Below are positions 1 to 10,786 of a DNA stretch of 64,000 nucleotides, piece by piece (position 1 is the stretch's first letter; each line of letters begins with the position of its first letter). The stretch comes from Hymenochaete sp. R1 (lineage: Eukaryota; Basidiomycota; Agaricomycetes; Hymenochaetales; Hymenochaetaceae), in contig JAFREE010000078.1 of the NCBI GenBank assembly GCA_019400425.1, positions 1 through 64,000 on the forward strand, written 5' to 3'. The notes beneath the pieces were generated by a model that saw nothing but the letters and a program-made list of their open reading frames with translations, did not search any database and was not told where the DNA came from. A program made the translations under genes and the position numbers.

Positions 1-119
1 AAATTTGTTCCGCTTCCGGCGGAAATTACTTCCGCATCCCGGATGCGGAACGTTCCGCTTCCGCGCACATCACTACTGTTCTGACTTCATTCCTAAAGAA
101 TATTCCTTCCCTTTTTTAG
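1..119 (+). repeat. TTCCGC inverted-repeat cluster at window edge
   Basis: The first 64 bases carry several TTCCGC/GCGGAA elements. Positions 30-39 and 41-50 form a perfect 10-bp inverted repeat around a single base, 8-13 and 19-24 form a 6-bp inverted repeat, and 53-58 and 59-64 are direct TTCCGC copies. The stretch ends in a pyrimidine tract and AG at 118-119, which is the best acceptor for the first visible exon of the gene that follows, so it probably lies in an intron or in an insertion upstream of that exon. Confidence 0.5.
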
Positions 120-1081
120 CCATGTTCTATATCGGAGCGATTGTCGCTTTGACAGCGATGGGTAAGCAGCGGTACTGCCTGATGGGTCTCATTGAAAGAA
201 TTACCCTTTTCAGGTCTTCTTCAGCTCCGAACATACGCGTTATATAGCAAGAATAGAGCTGTTCTGATTACTTTCATTACGCTGGACGTGGTGGCGATTG
301 TCTTTTTTGTTATCGAACTCACTATCTTCACCAGTATGTACCGTCCTCTGCCTCGATTCGCTTTTCCTTTATAACCATCTCGACAGAGCTTAAAAACTCT
401 AATGAACCAGGGATCTTAGAAACAATCTTTGAGATCGAGTTTTTTGGTTCAAAGGCCAATTACACTCCTGTATTCTGGGCACCGTTCCTCCTCAACGAGC
501 TCGTCACGTTTTTGCTCGTTCTACGGAAGTCGTGGCAAGCTTACGGAGGGTGGATGAAGCTGCGACGCAAACGCGCGTCATGGCCCATGGAGAAACGGAA
601 GCAAACGTTGGTGGACGTCATCATAAGGGATAACATCCTCTATTTCATCGTGTACGGACCATCTAAACCAAACTCTACCATAACTTTATATCTTTTATGC
701 TCAGAATCTTCGTCGTTTACTTCATTGGATTTTTTCTCATGACAAACGACTTTATTGTGAGCCTTCCATTTTCCCCATCCTTGTTCGTCATTGATACATT
801 AAATGACTGTCATCATAAAACTATCGCAGATACTTTCACTTGCGAATACCCACTTGTTAGCATCCGTTGCAGTCTCAGGCATCCTCGCGCCAAACCTATA
901 CCTTCACCTGCGAAAGTCCTTCTACGAACAACATCAGCAATCCCGAGTAGAAGGCAATTTGTCGACGTGGCGTGCTACCGTATCAAATTCGACTGTCAGC
1001 CATGGTCATGGCTCGGTAGCTCATGATGCAGAAACATGCTTAGATATTGAGGGGTTTAATGTGGATGATGATACTTATTAA
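120..1081 (+). CDS. DUF6533-type seven-helix membrane protein, 5' partial
   Basis: Partial gene of the basidiomycete DUF6533 membrane family, whose molecular function is unknown. Visible exons are 120-161, 214-333, 387-651, 705-756 and 830-1081, all joined in frame through consensus GT-AG introns. The product shows the family hallmark LRTYALYSKNR just after a hydrophobic helix, another helix (ITLDVVAIVFFVIEL), a luminal loop, a long helix FWAPFLLNELVTFLLVL, a basic loop, then IIRDNILYFIV and the closing helix with ILAPNLYLHLR. A soluble acidic tail ends the protein. The N-terminal exons, including TM1 and the start, are not seen; they lie left of the window or are displaced by the repeat cluster at 1-64. 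Confidence 0.72.
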
Positions 1082-1350
1082 TTAGAAACGGGGGGAAAGA
1101 CACTGGCAAATTTACGTTCTTCATGCATGCCGGCGGAAGGAACTGATTTATTGATAAGTACTGATCAGAATATACGACGGCTCAGTTATGGCTACATGGA
1201 TGATACAATCACAAGGGTGCGAATGAGAATCGTCGAAGGAAAAGAGTGTTCTGGTGGAGAGAGCGTGACATCAAATCGAATGAATGTGGTCAAATGCGAA
1301 GATTTGACGAGCAAGACGAAGTTAGGAAGGGGTCGTTGAGTTGGTCATTA

Positions 1351-3077
1351 TCAAAGAAGAGTGTATGGTGGTGGGAGACTCCTAGTCATGACACTTGCAT
1401 TATCGATGGACGGCCTTGAAGCGTAGAGACCTGGTGAAAGGGCACTGAGCTCCATTTCGACCGCATTTGGCTCAAGTACCGAAGTATGTGTCTGTACAGG
1501 AGGGCGGATGGATATATCTGCGGTCGTTGAAGTCGAAACTTTCCGGGGCCTCGTTCTGCGTGATTTGGTCTTGGTGCCAAGCTTCGCCAAAAATCGTTTC
1601 TCTTGCGTCGCACTCAGTAAAGGAGGAGACGGAGGTACGACTGAGATCGTATTGCCGTCCCGACTGGAGCCATCTGGGGTTTTCGCTCGTGAAGAGGGAT
1701 CAGTGGATACCACCCGCGCAGTGCGAGCACGGACCATAGTTGCTGCTGCCAAAGCAAATGGAGAGGAAGGTGGGAGGTTAACACTTTCAGGTTGGTCGGA
1801 TGGTGAAGAAGGAGTTATTCGTGGTGTCTGAGTTCGGGCGTGAGAGATGCGGGAATCAAGGCGAAGTTTAACCTTGGGAGGCAGTGAGAGACGAAACGAT
1901 GTCCGCTGGGGAACTGAAGGTAACGAATTTGGCTTTCCCAAAGCTCGTTGCGCTACTGACTCATAATCGCCTGCCTCAAGGTCCAATCCGTAGCTTTTCT
2001 TCTCGTCGAAAGGGCTTTGCTCATCTGATTCGAACCGTGGGTTGATCGGCGGTAGAGACATGTGTGGGCGTGGCCGGCACTGTGAAGCAAAGACGATGCT
2101 ATCCGTACGCCGGGTGATCTCGGTGAGGACCACGTCATGGATGCGAGAAGTTTTTCTCCGGTGAAAGACGCGCCGGCTGCGACATAGGAACATTGCAGAG
2201 AGGATTACGATAGCCAAACCAACGAGGCACGCGAGAACAATCGCAACCACAATCCCCGAACTGGCGGTGGATAAATTTAAGACCGGTATACTGGAAATAG
2301 CTGAGGATGTGGGAAGGGACGGAGTCAAAGAGCTCGTTGCCGTCACTCTAAACAAGAATGAATGTCAATTTCAGGGGGAAATACTACTGGAATTGTATCA
2401 CGCACACCCTTCGAAAGTCCCCGATTTCCATGTGACTGAAGAAAGCAAACGATGCAGGATTGACTGCACCGTTGCTGCTGTTGAGCGGTTCGCTTGCTTT
2501 CCATCCAACCGATAGTGTGTGCACAGTATCGTTTTCGAGAGATAGCATCGTCAATATAGACGCGGGTTGCATAGATACCCCGTTGAGCCCTGAGGAGGTA
2601 TTTAATATAGACGATTGTCCGTCTACCTGTATCATCAGGCTCGAGCCTCGCGAGTCCGTGAGGCCGTGGACCTTGAGACTTGACCCGTAAAACGAGAATT
2701 GGATAGTTGTTCTAGTTTTGACCATCAGTTAAGAGTTCACAAGATGAGAAAGTCGTGTAAATAGTGCCTACGGGATATTCTGATACATCGAGCTTGGACC
2801 AGCGCTTGTCTTCACTACTGTCCCGTCAGAAAGCGTAGTATCCCACCTACCACGCTTTGATAAGAAATTTTATTGGGGTGAAGCGGAAGACTTACCATGT
2901 TCCCATACAAGAGGAATGGTTTGCAGCGGTGCAATACGCGGGCGAGTAAATGATAGCGGGGTCCGAGTTTGGGACGGTTGTTGAGATATTTCCCCCAATC
3001 TGACAACTAGCCGGAAGAAATAGATATGAAAGTAAAATACAGATGGCCACCGGGGCTAGGTAAGAATGACGGCACAT
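1351..3077 (-). CDS. Signal peptide-ectodomain-TM protein with PPPY tail
   Basis: Spliced single-pass membrane protein. The first exon starts at ATG 3077 with a hydrophobic signal sequence (APVAICILLSYLFLPASC) and ends at a GTAAG donor near 2896. An exon near 2750-2820 follows (RWSKLDVSEYP), then the exon ending near 2404 with FSFYGSSLKVHG, typical of the Gal-binding-like ectodomains found in many Agaricomycete proteins. An intron at about 2403-2350 leads to the last exon, which holds a Ser/Thr stalk, one TM helix (IVVAIVLACLVGLAIVILSAMFL), a basic stop-transfer RSRRVFHRRK and a ~250-residue cytosolic tail. The protein ends LPPPYTLL, a PPxY motif of the kind bound by WW domains. Role unknown; a surface sensor or adhesion role is only inference. 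Confidence 0.7.
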
Positions 3078-3309
3078 TGAGAAACCAGGCTGAATGGGTA
3101 TCACGTCGAAAAAAGAGTGGAATGCGAGTGAGAGGACGCCGGGTCCGCAGTTCGTTGAGTAGAAAGCCAGAGGTAAAAGGGAGCGAAGCAAGAAGCCAAC
3201 GGAGCTCCTTTTGAACTTATTCGGAGTACGACTGCCACGTTCCTGGAAAGCTTGTATGTTGAAAAAAAACATCTTCGGCGGCGCTGGTCCGGTTAAAGGG
3301 CCAAAGAGA

Positions 3310-4063
3310 CTACAAGGGAGTCCGGCACGCGAGGTACATGTGAGTTTCGGCTAAGTCAAAAGCAATCTTATCGCGCTGAGGACTTCTTATTGAAGTTTGT
3401 AAATCGAGTCCAAAGAGGAAATAATACGTACCAGAAAAAGCATCGGACCAGCCGAAGCCAATCGCGTACGATCGTTCGGACCTTCCTTCTGTTCTGTCTT
3501 GGTTACCTTTGAAGGCAAGCTTAATTTGTTGCTGCGTTAGAGGTGAAATTCGACATCCTCGACGGGTGAACGTAAGTCAGACGGAGGATACTGTTGGCAA
3601 CGGACCTGTGGACCCACAAGCATATGCAAACCATAAAAGGCAACTCTTGTTTTCCCCCTTGACTCTCTGACCAACTCCCTTCGGATACACGACCCCTACA
3701 ACTCTTACTCGAGATCCGGAGGAGTAGAAAAGATTCAAAGAGATTATAGATCGCTCTAACGGTAGTTCGGTCGTCTCGGGAAAACCGTTTTTCAGCTCGT
3801 CGACACGGGCTTTCAAGAGAGTAAAAGTAAAAGGAGTGGCGTCCTGCAAAGCTCCAGTATATCAATTCTCTCAACGATTTCGAAGGAGCACAGGTCCAGT
3901 TGTGGCGTTGTGACAGCACAGTTCGGGTCCCTTTCTACAAACGTCAGGCCCACAAAAGCATCGCTACGGAGACTGATTGACACAATCGGAACGGCGTACT
4001 TCGTTTGTTTCGGAGCTAAACCACGTACAAAGGGTGAAAAAACGACGTTTCAGACGGTAACAT
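3310..4063 (-). CDS. Probable spliced uncharacterised gene
   Basis: I do not recognise this product. Protein-like segments run in order on the minus strand: an open stretch at about 4000-3860 (AVPIVSISLRSDAFVGLTF), another from about 3849 (TPFTFTLLKARVDELKNGF), a third near 3560-3440 (QQQIKLAFKGNQDRTEG, YAIGFGWSDAFSG) ended by a GTACGT donor, and a last exon at about 3375-3310 (KIAFDLAETHMYLACRTPL, stop). The final two join in frame; the earlier junctions and the start (ATG 4063 is a guess) are not settled. It lies tail-to-head with COQ6 and could be a decayed gene. Confidence 0.3.
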
Positions 4064-4111
4064 GTCTGTCAATCTGAAACCTCCTTCGAAAGGCGAGGGC
4101 ATATATATTGA

Positions 4112-6088
4112 CTATCTCTGAGTCGTATTCAGCAAGTTTCTGAGACCCGTCATTGCCGAGTTTTTGGCTACTCTACCGAGCCTCTGCAATACATCTGACG
4201 TCCCACTCGCAACCTCAAGTCCTGTTGCTAAAGCATTCCAACCTGATCCCCGTTGTATATTCGTTGAAAGACTCGAGTTTGACCCTGCAGACATCATGAT
4301 AGCAGCTTTGAGCATGTCCAATTCGTTGACCACTTCCAATCCCACAGAACGGGCCCATACAAAGGGTGGAATTGTTGTTCCATAAAGCTTGTGTAACTTG
4401 TCCATCACAGAAAGCAACTTGTGGTTCTCGAAGTAGCGCTCGCGAGCATATAGTAATAAAGCTGTTCTTGAGCCTGTCGAAAAGAAAGATAAACACGAAG
4501 ACATGAGCTTTGCTTCGCATTGTTAGCAAAATATGGAGAGCCAAATACTGACCTATGTCACCTCCAAGTAGTAAAGCGTTATAAATGCAATTTGCAAGTG
4601 CTTTTGCGTCTGCCAAGCCCATGTTGAGACCTTGTCCGGCGAGAGGGTGTGTTGTGTGAGCAGCATCTCCGAGAAGAACAGTTCGACTTCCGCGTTCATC
4701 CTCCCCAATGTACGAGTCAGCATGTGTCATTTTCAAAGGGAACGACGCGGCTGTGCCTGGCTGGATCGAAATGACAGCCGGTGGAAGCATGTCCGCATCA
4801 TTAGGAGGGATACCCGTCATCCCGGCGGACAAGGAAGAGTACGCAGAGTATTGATCAATTGCATGCGCCTTTTCTCGCCATTGAATCTCATCCAGGATGA
4901 GTTGCGACGTGACGGCTTGCGGATCTTCAAGAAGAACACTGTGTAAGTGCCGGATGGACACTTCTGGCAACCTAAAAGCGGCATTGATCATACTAACAAG
5001 TATTTGTGGGTCTGCGGATGTGAGCATTGATGCCAAAGCAGGCGTTGTCGACCAAACGAGCGAGGACAATGTTGGTGACAGCGGCAGGAACGCGATAGGC
5101 CCTGTGGGAAGGAATCGTTGATACGCACTCGTGTTTGGTGCTTGTAAACCCTCCAGTCGCGGGGCGTGAGACAAGGTTGCCACAATAGCACGCGTATCAT
5201 ACGCCCAACCGTACGACTCGATACCAGCAAATGATCGGACAGGTGAGTTAGGACCATCCGCGCCAACCTAGATAAATCGAAAAAGACAGAGAAAAAGATG
5301 TAAGGCTCCCATAATATCGACTGTCAAGACAAAACTCACCAGCAGCCTCGTGCGTATCCGCCTTCCATCAGAAGTGTGAACAACAGGCCAACTCCCCCGT
5401 TCTGTTCCTCTTTCGATCTGACTGACTTTCGTGTTGTCAATGACATCCACTCCTCCTCGTGCGTCTACGCCGCGTAGAAGACCGCGTTGTAAGTTCAGGT
5501 TCTCAGTCATCGTCGCCATGTAGGGTCGATGTCCGTCCTCTGTTGGAATTCCGGCTTCGCTTGCGTTGAAGACGATTCGTGCATCAGACAACCCATCCCA
5601 GACTTGCATTTCTTCAACTGGTGTGATACGAGAAGCATCAACATTTTCCCATCCTCCCGTACCTAACAAGGACGAAAGTAAATACCGGGTTCACGCGCCA
5701 AAAAAGGACATAAAATGTACTTCTGAGAAATTCTTTCGACGAGTTTGTCAAGGAACTCACGCGATTCGAGTATTTGCCCTCAGGTAAACTCCAGTCACGA
5801 ACACGTCCAAAGTCGCTCGCTTCAATCAAAGCAATACGTAGAGACTCCCTGATAGGCCGGTAAGATGCTTTGTTTTATCAGCGTTTTTGCACGGGAAACT
5901 TATAACAAGAAAAGCTTCATACCTAGTGCATTGGCAAAAGCCAGACCAGCAGGTCCTCCCCCAACAATAACTACGTCAAAGTTCTCCTCCGAGTTTCTAG
6001 TTGATGATGATGCGTGAAATGTCCGCCTCCGCCATCGTGAGTATGCAGCCTGTCTGGCAAGCCTCCAAGATGTTCTGGGTTGGAGCAT
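4112..6088 (-). CDS. COQ6: Ubiquinone biosynthesis monooxygenase COQ6, mitochondrial
   Basis: FAD-dependent monooxygenase of the UbiH/COQ6 family, which hydroxylates the C5 position of the coenzyme Q ring on the matrix side of the inner membrane. The start at ATG 6088 gives an Arg/Ser-rich presequence (MLQPRTSWRLARQAAYSR) before the Rossmann motif VVIVGGGPAGLAFANALG. In order follow the family segment YSNRVSSLTNSS, TGGWENVDASRI (spliced over an intron at about 5650), RIRTRLLVGADGPNSPVR spanning an intron at about 5275-5335, the second FAD motif VLLGDAAHTTHPLAGQGLNMGLAD, and a last exon from 4473 to the stop at 4112. Introns of about 50 nt have good splice signals and length (~500 residues) fits the family. 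No defect seen. Confidence 0.93.
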
Positions 6089-6425
6089 GGTTGCTGGAGC
6101 AGTGGCGTCAAAAGCGAGACGCACGCTGGTCGATCTTCCTCAAGCCGCGACCGGGAAGCCGGCTCACGATTCGCACTGGAAGCCCTCATTCGAAAATTCC
6201 TCATATGTTGGAAATCAGTATCACTTCTCATTCGCAGCCCCATTGCTAACAAGACTTCATGAATATAATAATGACACTTTGTAACTCAGAACAGGCTGTA
6301 CAAGAAACTGAAGATAAAAGGTTGAGTCGCGATATAGGAAAGGTGCACTGTCGCGAAGACTACTGTAACATCTGTTGATTACAAAAACACATTGCTCTGG
6401 GGCGTAAGTTCCATAGCTCACTAAT

Positions 6426-8212
6426 CTACACATATACTGGCCTATCAAAGCTGTGCATGAGTGTCATTGACTGGTCTTCCACTAAGGAGCTGGAGCCAGT
6501 AGCATAGCTCGAGCTTGGGAAAACCAGTGCAGGTCGTAGCTCGGACTTGTGAGGTCCAGAGGTTTCAACCACTCGAAATGTGTGCGATACAGTGGTATCG
6601 TCTTGATACGGCCTCACTATTCCACGCAGATTCAGCACAATTCGACTTCCTAATATGCAATAGCTTGCACGTAGACATGGGCTCAGGCAAGCCGATAGTC
6701 CTACTCGAGAGGGTGGAAGGGAAACATCAATAACTAGGTTTGCAACGCTTAATGCTGTATTATTGGCTTCAGAACACATCCACTTTAATGGGAGCAAAAT
6801 ACACACACCAATCATGACTACGTAGTACATGAAACCGTCACGAGCAAGGACAGTTAAAATAGGAGTTCGACCCATATGCACTGGTGAAAACAAATCAGCA
6901 AACAGCCCCAATTGACAGCGGACAACATACTAGCTTTAAATGCTTGTGTGAAAGTAAGGAAAAACACGACTGTATCAAAAGTCATGACTGCGGCCCATGC
7001 GGGAGCATCAGCATTAGGCGGGACTTGAGCTAATCCGCTATTACAGCCAAGGAGTGGTGTAAGCCTGTTCAAATTGTTCAGCGAACCGAAAGCTCATGAG
7101 AAAAGAGAAGTACACACAATGGCTCTATTTGAACTATCTCGAAACACGTCAGAAACTATAGTGCAGAAAATAACTTGCACGCACAGGTGAAAACTTTCAT
7201 GATTCTGATCAATGCCCCCAGAATGGTTGCATCCGCCAGCTATAGAACTCACGTTAGAAGACCTTAGAGAATTGGCATCATGATTAAACTCACAATGGCA
7301 AGGACGATGATAAATGCGGATACAGACTTTCGCCGACCCCATAAGGCGAGGATGCGAAGGATCAAGATTACTATTCGTCCGATGATTAATCTTTCTCAGC
7401 TTCCATAGGCCGGGTCAAGAATGAAACACACTTTGAAGAGGGATCAGGAAAATCAAGGTGGACCTATTCAATTGAGATTTAACGCTCCGCCGCCAGTTTT
7501 CATATACAGTTAGACTTACCAAATCCCTAGATAAGTAGTGACTTTGCAGCTGAGGGTGAAGTGTCAAAAGACAGACATCGTATGTAATACAAGCATTGTC
7601 TCACAACTGAGAAATGAGGTTGGTTAGCACCAAATGCAAGGAGATAGAGCTATCAGTCTCACCGAAGCAGGAGCCGTTAGAAAAAGAGAATCTGTCAATT
7701 TTTGTATGAATTAGTCGGCTCGTGCGAGGTTTTTGATGAAGACATACGACAGAGGTAGATAATTTCTTCGATAGCTAGAGGATATCGAATAGCGTAATAT
7801 AAGAATTTGCCCAGATTCCAGGGTGCGTTCCAAATAAACTTTGACTGTTCGAATGCCGAAAGGAAGGTGAGCATTCAAATGCCATACTTTTCTTCCGTAT
7901 ACTCACTTCCCTAGTAGTAAAAGTCAATGCACGACTAAATTACAGTGCAAGACGAAATACACACTCTGGCATTGTCAAGAAAATGTCGTAGACCATTACA
8001 ACAACAGAGACAACTGGATATCGGTAAGAGACGATGATGGCCGCGAATCAAGTCCAGAACCAACCGTTCAAATACTGTTACGGACCCGGTCATCGGAAAT
8101 AAGTTAGACAAAGCGAAATAAGACTTACGCGAGCGGTCTGTTGATCCGTTGCCACTTGATTGAGCAAGTGCAGCTCGTCAGTGAGGGACATGCCTGACAT
8201 ATTGAACGACAT
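6426..8212 (-). pseudogene. DUF6533-type membrane protein with in-frame stop
   Basis: Second DUF6533-family gene. ATG 8212 opens an 84-nt first exon (MSFNMSGMSLTDELHLLNQV) with a GTAAGT donor. A 54-nt intron (8128-8075) leads to exon 2, whose frame reads YLNGWFWT, then TGA at 8048-8050, then the conserved first helix and YDIFLTMPE. Downstream are KFIWNAPWNLGKFLYY, ILRILALWGRRKSV, a Cys loop (LLGCNSGLAQVPP), the helix AWAAVMTFDTVVFFLTFTQAFK, LARDGFMYYVVMIGVCILLPL and the closing LGSRIVLNLR. So the body is intact but the stop sits at codon 37 before TM1. No alternative acceptor I could see restores the frame. Either a pseudogene, a sequence error, or a gene with an undetected 5' structure. Confidence 0.6.
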
Positions 8213-9163
8213 AATTATCGCGTCTCGGTTTGAAAAGGGTCAGATGAAGCTTATTTTGTAGAGCTTTCGACGTGGGCTCCTTCGACTTAAGGTCGATGCA
8301 TTATAAGGGCAACTTGCCACTATCACGGAATCGAAAACACGGGATGAAAATCAAGAGTTTCTCCGGGTGGGCATGAGACCTAAATCATGATGGTGAGATG
8401 CCTTTAGCAGTGAAGCACAGTTGATGTTGATCCCCCGCGCCTTAGCGTGGTAGTGGAAGCAAGTTTAGCACCTTGCATGAGGAGTGCGATATCCATTTTT
8501 GCATCGAGCCATTTATGGACCAGATCTCAACCCGACTTTCGACCGAAAACGACACTCGATCATAAATCCATCACGCGCCCAACGCTCCGAACGCGTTTCG
8601 GGGAGGATTTTCACAGCAATTGCTCCCATTTGCTCTTGGACAATGTCTGCTGTGCCAGTGCACACAACGCTCAACCGAAATGGTGATCGAAGGAGTAGGC
8701 ATCAAAGGCGGAAGTTCAAGTTAAACTCTACAAATGATGCCCCTCGCATAAATTTGGAAACTTGGAATGATCGTGATCATGACGAGGCTTCCACTCAAGC
8801 TTGCCGAATTTGTTCCAAACGCGTGGTCACTGTTTACACACTCTGAAGAGCTGCTGTGGGAAAAAATCAATATATGAGAGATTAGAAAGGTTACATCGGC
8901 CGTGAGTTAGTTTGGTGCAGCCCCGACCTGTACTGTGAAAGTAGAAGTACAGAGTAGTACTTACATCAAACGAACCAACATCAAAGCGCCAGCGCGCGAG
9001 TTGAACCATCGAGATTGTACATGAATTAACGTAAAAGGGCTACTAGAAATCACTGGATCCCGACTCTCGCTCACTGCACAGTACCGCAATTCCAATCCTG
9101 CGAAAAAAAAACGAGTCAGTACGCTAAAGAACCGGAAAGAGGCTCAGCACCGCGGCTCACGAT
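8213..9163. other. Intergenic region
   Basis: About 950 bases between the start of the DUF6533 gene and the 3' end of the first long intronless gene. Short open stretches exist on both strands (for example 8484-8846 plus) but they have no recognisable motif, no splice pattern and no clear start, so I see no gene here. Confidence 0.5.
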
Positions 9164-10786
9164 TTATTCAGCGGCCTTATAGTGGATTTCGTAGACTTTG
9201 CTTTCAAGCTTCTTGATCTTTGCTCTTTTCTCCACAACTTCCTGTATCCCTACATTGAGATCATCATTGGCACTTGCTGGTACAGCGCTCGTGAGAAATG
9301 TATTGTCAGTCGACAGAGATTTTATGAACGGGGCAACGGAGGTGGAAATATCCGCATCTCCGGGAACGGCTTCAAGGAACTTCTCCACACGAACGGCAAC
9401 GTCCTTTTTTGCAGAGTCCTTATCCGTCCATCTTTGTGCCATAAGCCATGCATTGACGTGCAGATCTCGAAGCTCGTTGATACTCTCCTTCACCTTTTGC
9501 ACCGTAGTCAGCGCATCTCTTTTCTTGTTCGTGTTCTTCTTTTTCCTTTCTTGTTCGAGGCGTTGCTTGAAATCGGGCCTCTCGTACGTCTTTTCCTGGC
9601 GTTCCAAAATAGCGCATCGTGCCCTAATATCAAGACGGAAATATTCGATTGAGAAATGACTGACACTGGACTGTTGCGTTCCAGAAATATCCTTCAATTG
9701 GTCTATGGCATTCTTGACTGAAGTCAATTTGCCATAAATGGCCCTGGATGAATTGCGCAGATCGTAAGAGAAATGGAAGTTGGGATCGTTGTTCTCCCTT
9801 TCAAAGCGATCGAGATGCGCCTTCGCGTCCGCGATCCTGGAAATGTGAATTTCACTCTGCTCGGCGGGGTTGACATGGATCACAGGTGTATTGCTCGCCT
9901 TGCCTTTCCCCGACTCCTTCGCCTTCTCCCAATCATACGACTGATTTGGGAACAGTGAGTCGAGCATGGCTCGCAAGCGATTAAATTTGGAGAAGATTAC
10001 AACCTTGTCGTTGAAGGCTGCTACGAGCTCGCGGTCGATGTCGAGAGGCGGCCGTCCAAGGTATGCTGCAACAGCATCGCTCGCCGCCGACTCGTCCAGA
10101 ATAGTTAACGATATAGCTTTATTTTGACCCTCTCCCTCAGTTTCGCCGGACTCGGTATTTGACGCAAGTTTGTGCAAGAAATTGAGTGCGTCATTCACAA
10201 CTTCTTCACCGTGCACTCGCATGTGCCATTTCCAGCCAGTAAAGTAGCACTGTGGAACCTTGTCGGCGCTGGCACGACCGTCATGAAAGAGCTTGCGAAC
10301 TTTACGCAGCTGGCTATCCCCCCATTCACGTTTTTCTTTTATGAACTTCTGGTTATTGTCTCGGAAGAGTTGGACGTAGTACTCCAACCCACACTCTGCA
10401 GCATCGCAGCCAGCTTTGTGTATGTCGGCGCGTAGCCCGGCGAACTCCATGTAACCCGTTTCAAGAAGATGATCAATGTCGGGATGATCTTTGATATATT
10501 TCGACATTGCGTTGACCTGGGCAACAAGTTTTGGTCCAGGATGAGCCAGTGGTTCTCGTCCGAGACTTATCTTGAACGCATCAATGTCTCTCCGCATTTG
10601 AGCTCGATGTTGTGCAACCTTAGCCTCCATGTCGTAAAGAAGCTTCTGCTGGTCATCAGTAAGCCATTCAGATCCCACAGCATGACTGGAAATGGCAGGT
10701 CTTTTTGAGGAAGGTTCACCGGCAAGTGTAGACTCACGCTCGCGGAGGCGCTTCTGGCTCGACGAACCCCGTTGACCACTGCTCAT
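9164..10786 (-). CDS. Intronless ~540-aa family, member 1 (unknown function)
   Basis: A single uninterrupted reading frame of about 540 codons, unusual beside its intron-rich neighbours. I chose ATG 10786 because the protein then begins MSSGQRGSSSQKR, matching MSSSQRS of the copy at 31572. Order of conserved parts: basic Ser-rich N-terminus with SSKRPAI (NLS-like), LTDDQQKLL, a helical region, CDAAECGLEYYVQLF, WGDSQLRKVRKLFHDGR, YFTGWKWHM, LGRPPLDID, LFP, RFERENNDPNFHF, GKLTSVKNAIDQL, the best-conserved FSIEYFRLDIRARCAIL, a Lys-rich linker, LHVNAWLMAQRW and a coiled C-terminus GIQEVVEKRAKIKKLE. Predicted soluble, highly charged and mainly helical, possibly nuclear. I know no family with these motifs. 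Member 2 lies 1.0 kb upstream in the same orientation. Confidence 0.8.
   Translation of the reverse strand: MSSGQRGSSSQKRLRERESTLAGEPSSKRPAISSHAVGSEWLTDDQQKLLYDMEAKVAQHRAQMRRDIDAFKISLGREPLAHPGPKLVAQVNAMSKYIKDHPDIDHLLETGYMEFAGLRADIHKAGCDAAECGLEYYVQLFRDNNQKFIKEKREWGDSQLRKVRKLFHDGRASADKVPQCYFTGWKWHMRVHGEEVVNDALNFLHKLASNTESGETEGEGQNKAISLTILDESAASDAVAAYLGRPPLDIDRELVAAFNDKVVIFSKFNRLRAMLDSLFPNQSYDWEKAKESGKGKASNTPVIHVNPAEQSEIHISRIADAKAHLDRFERENNDPNFHFSYDLRNSSRAIYGKLTSVKNAIDQLKDISGTQQSSVSHFSIEYFRLDIRARCAILERQEKTYERPDFKQRLEQERKKKNTNKKRDALTTVQKVKESINELRDLHVNAWLMAQRWTDKDSAKKDVAVRVEKFLEAVPGDADISTSVAPFIKSLSTDNTFLTSAVPASANDDLNVGIQEVVEKRAKIKKLESKVYEIHYKAAE

Noticed and set aside
8447..8846. Plus-strand frames in the 8.2-9.1 kb gap
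   Set aside because: Composition and length fit chance; no motif and no consistent splice sites.
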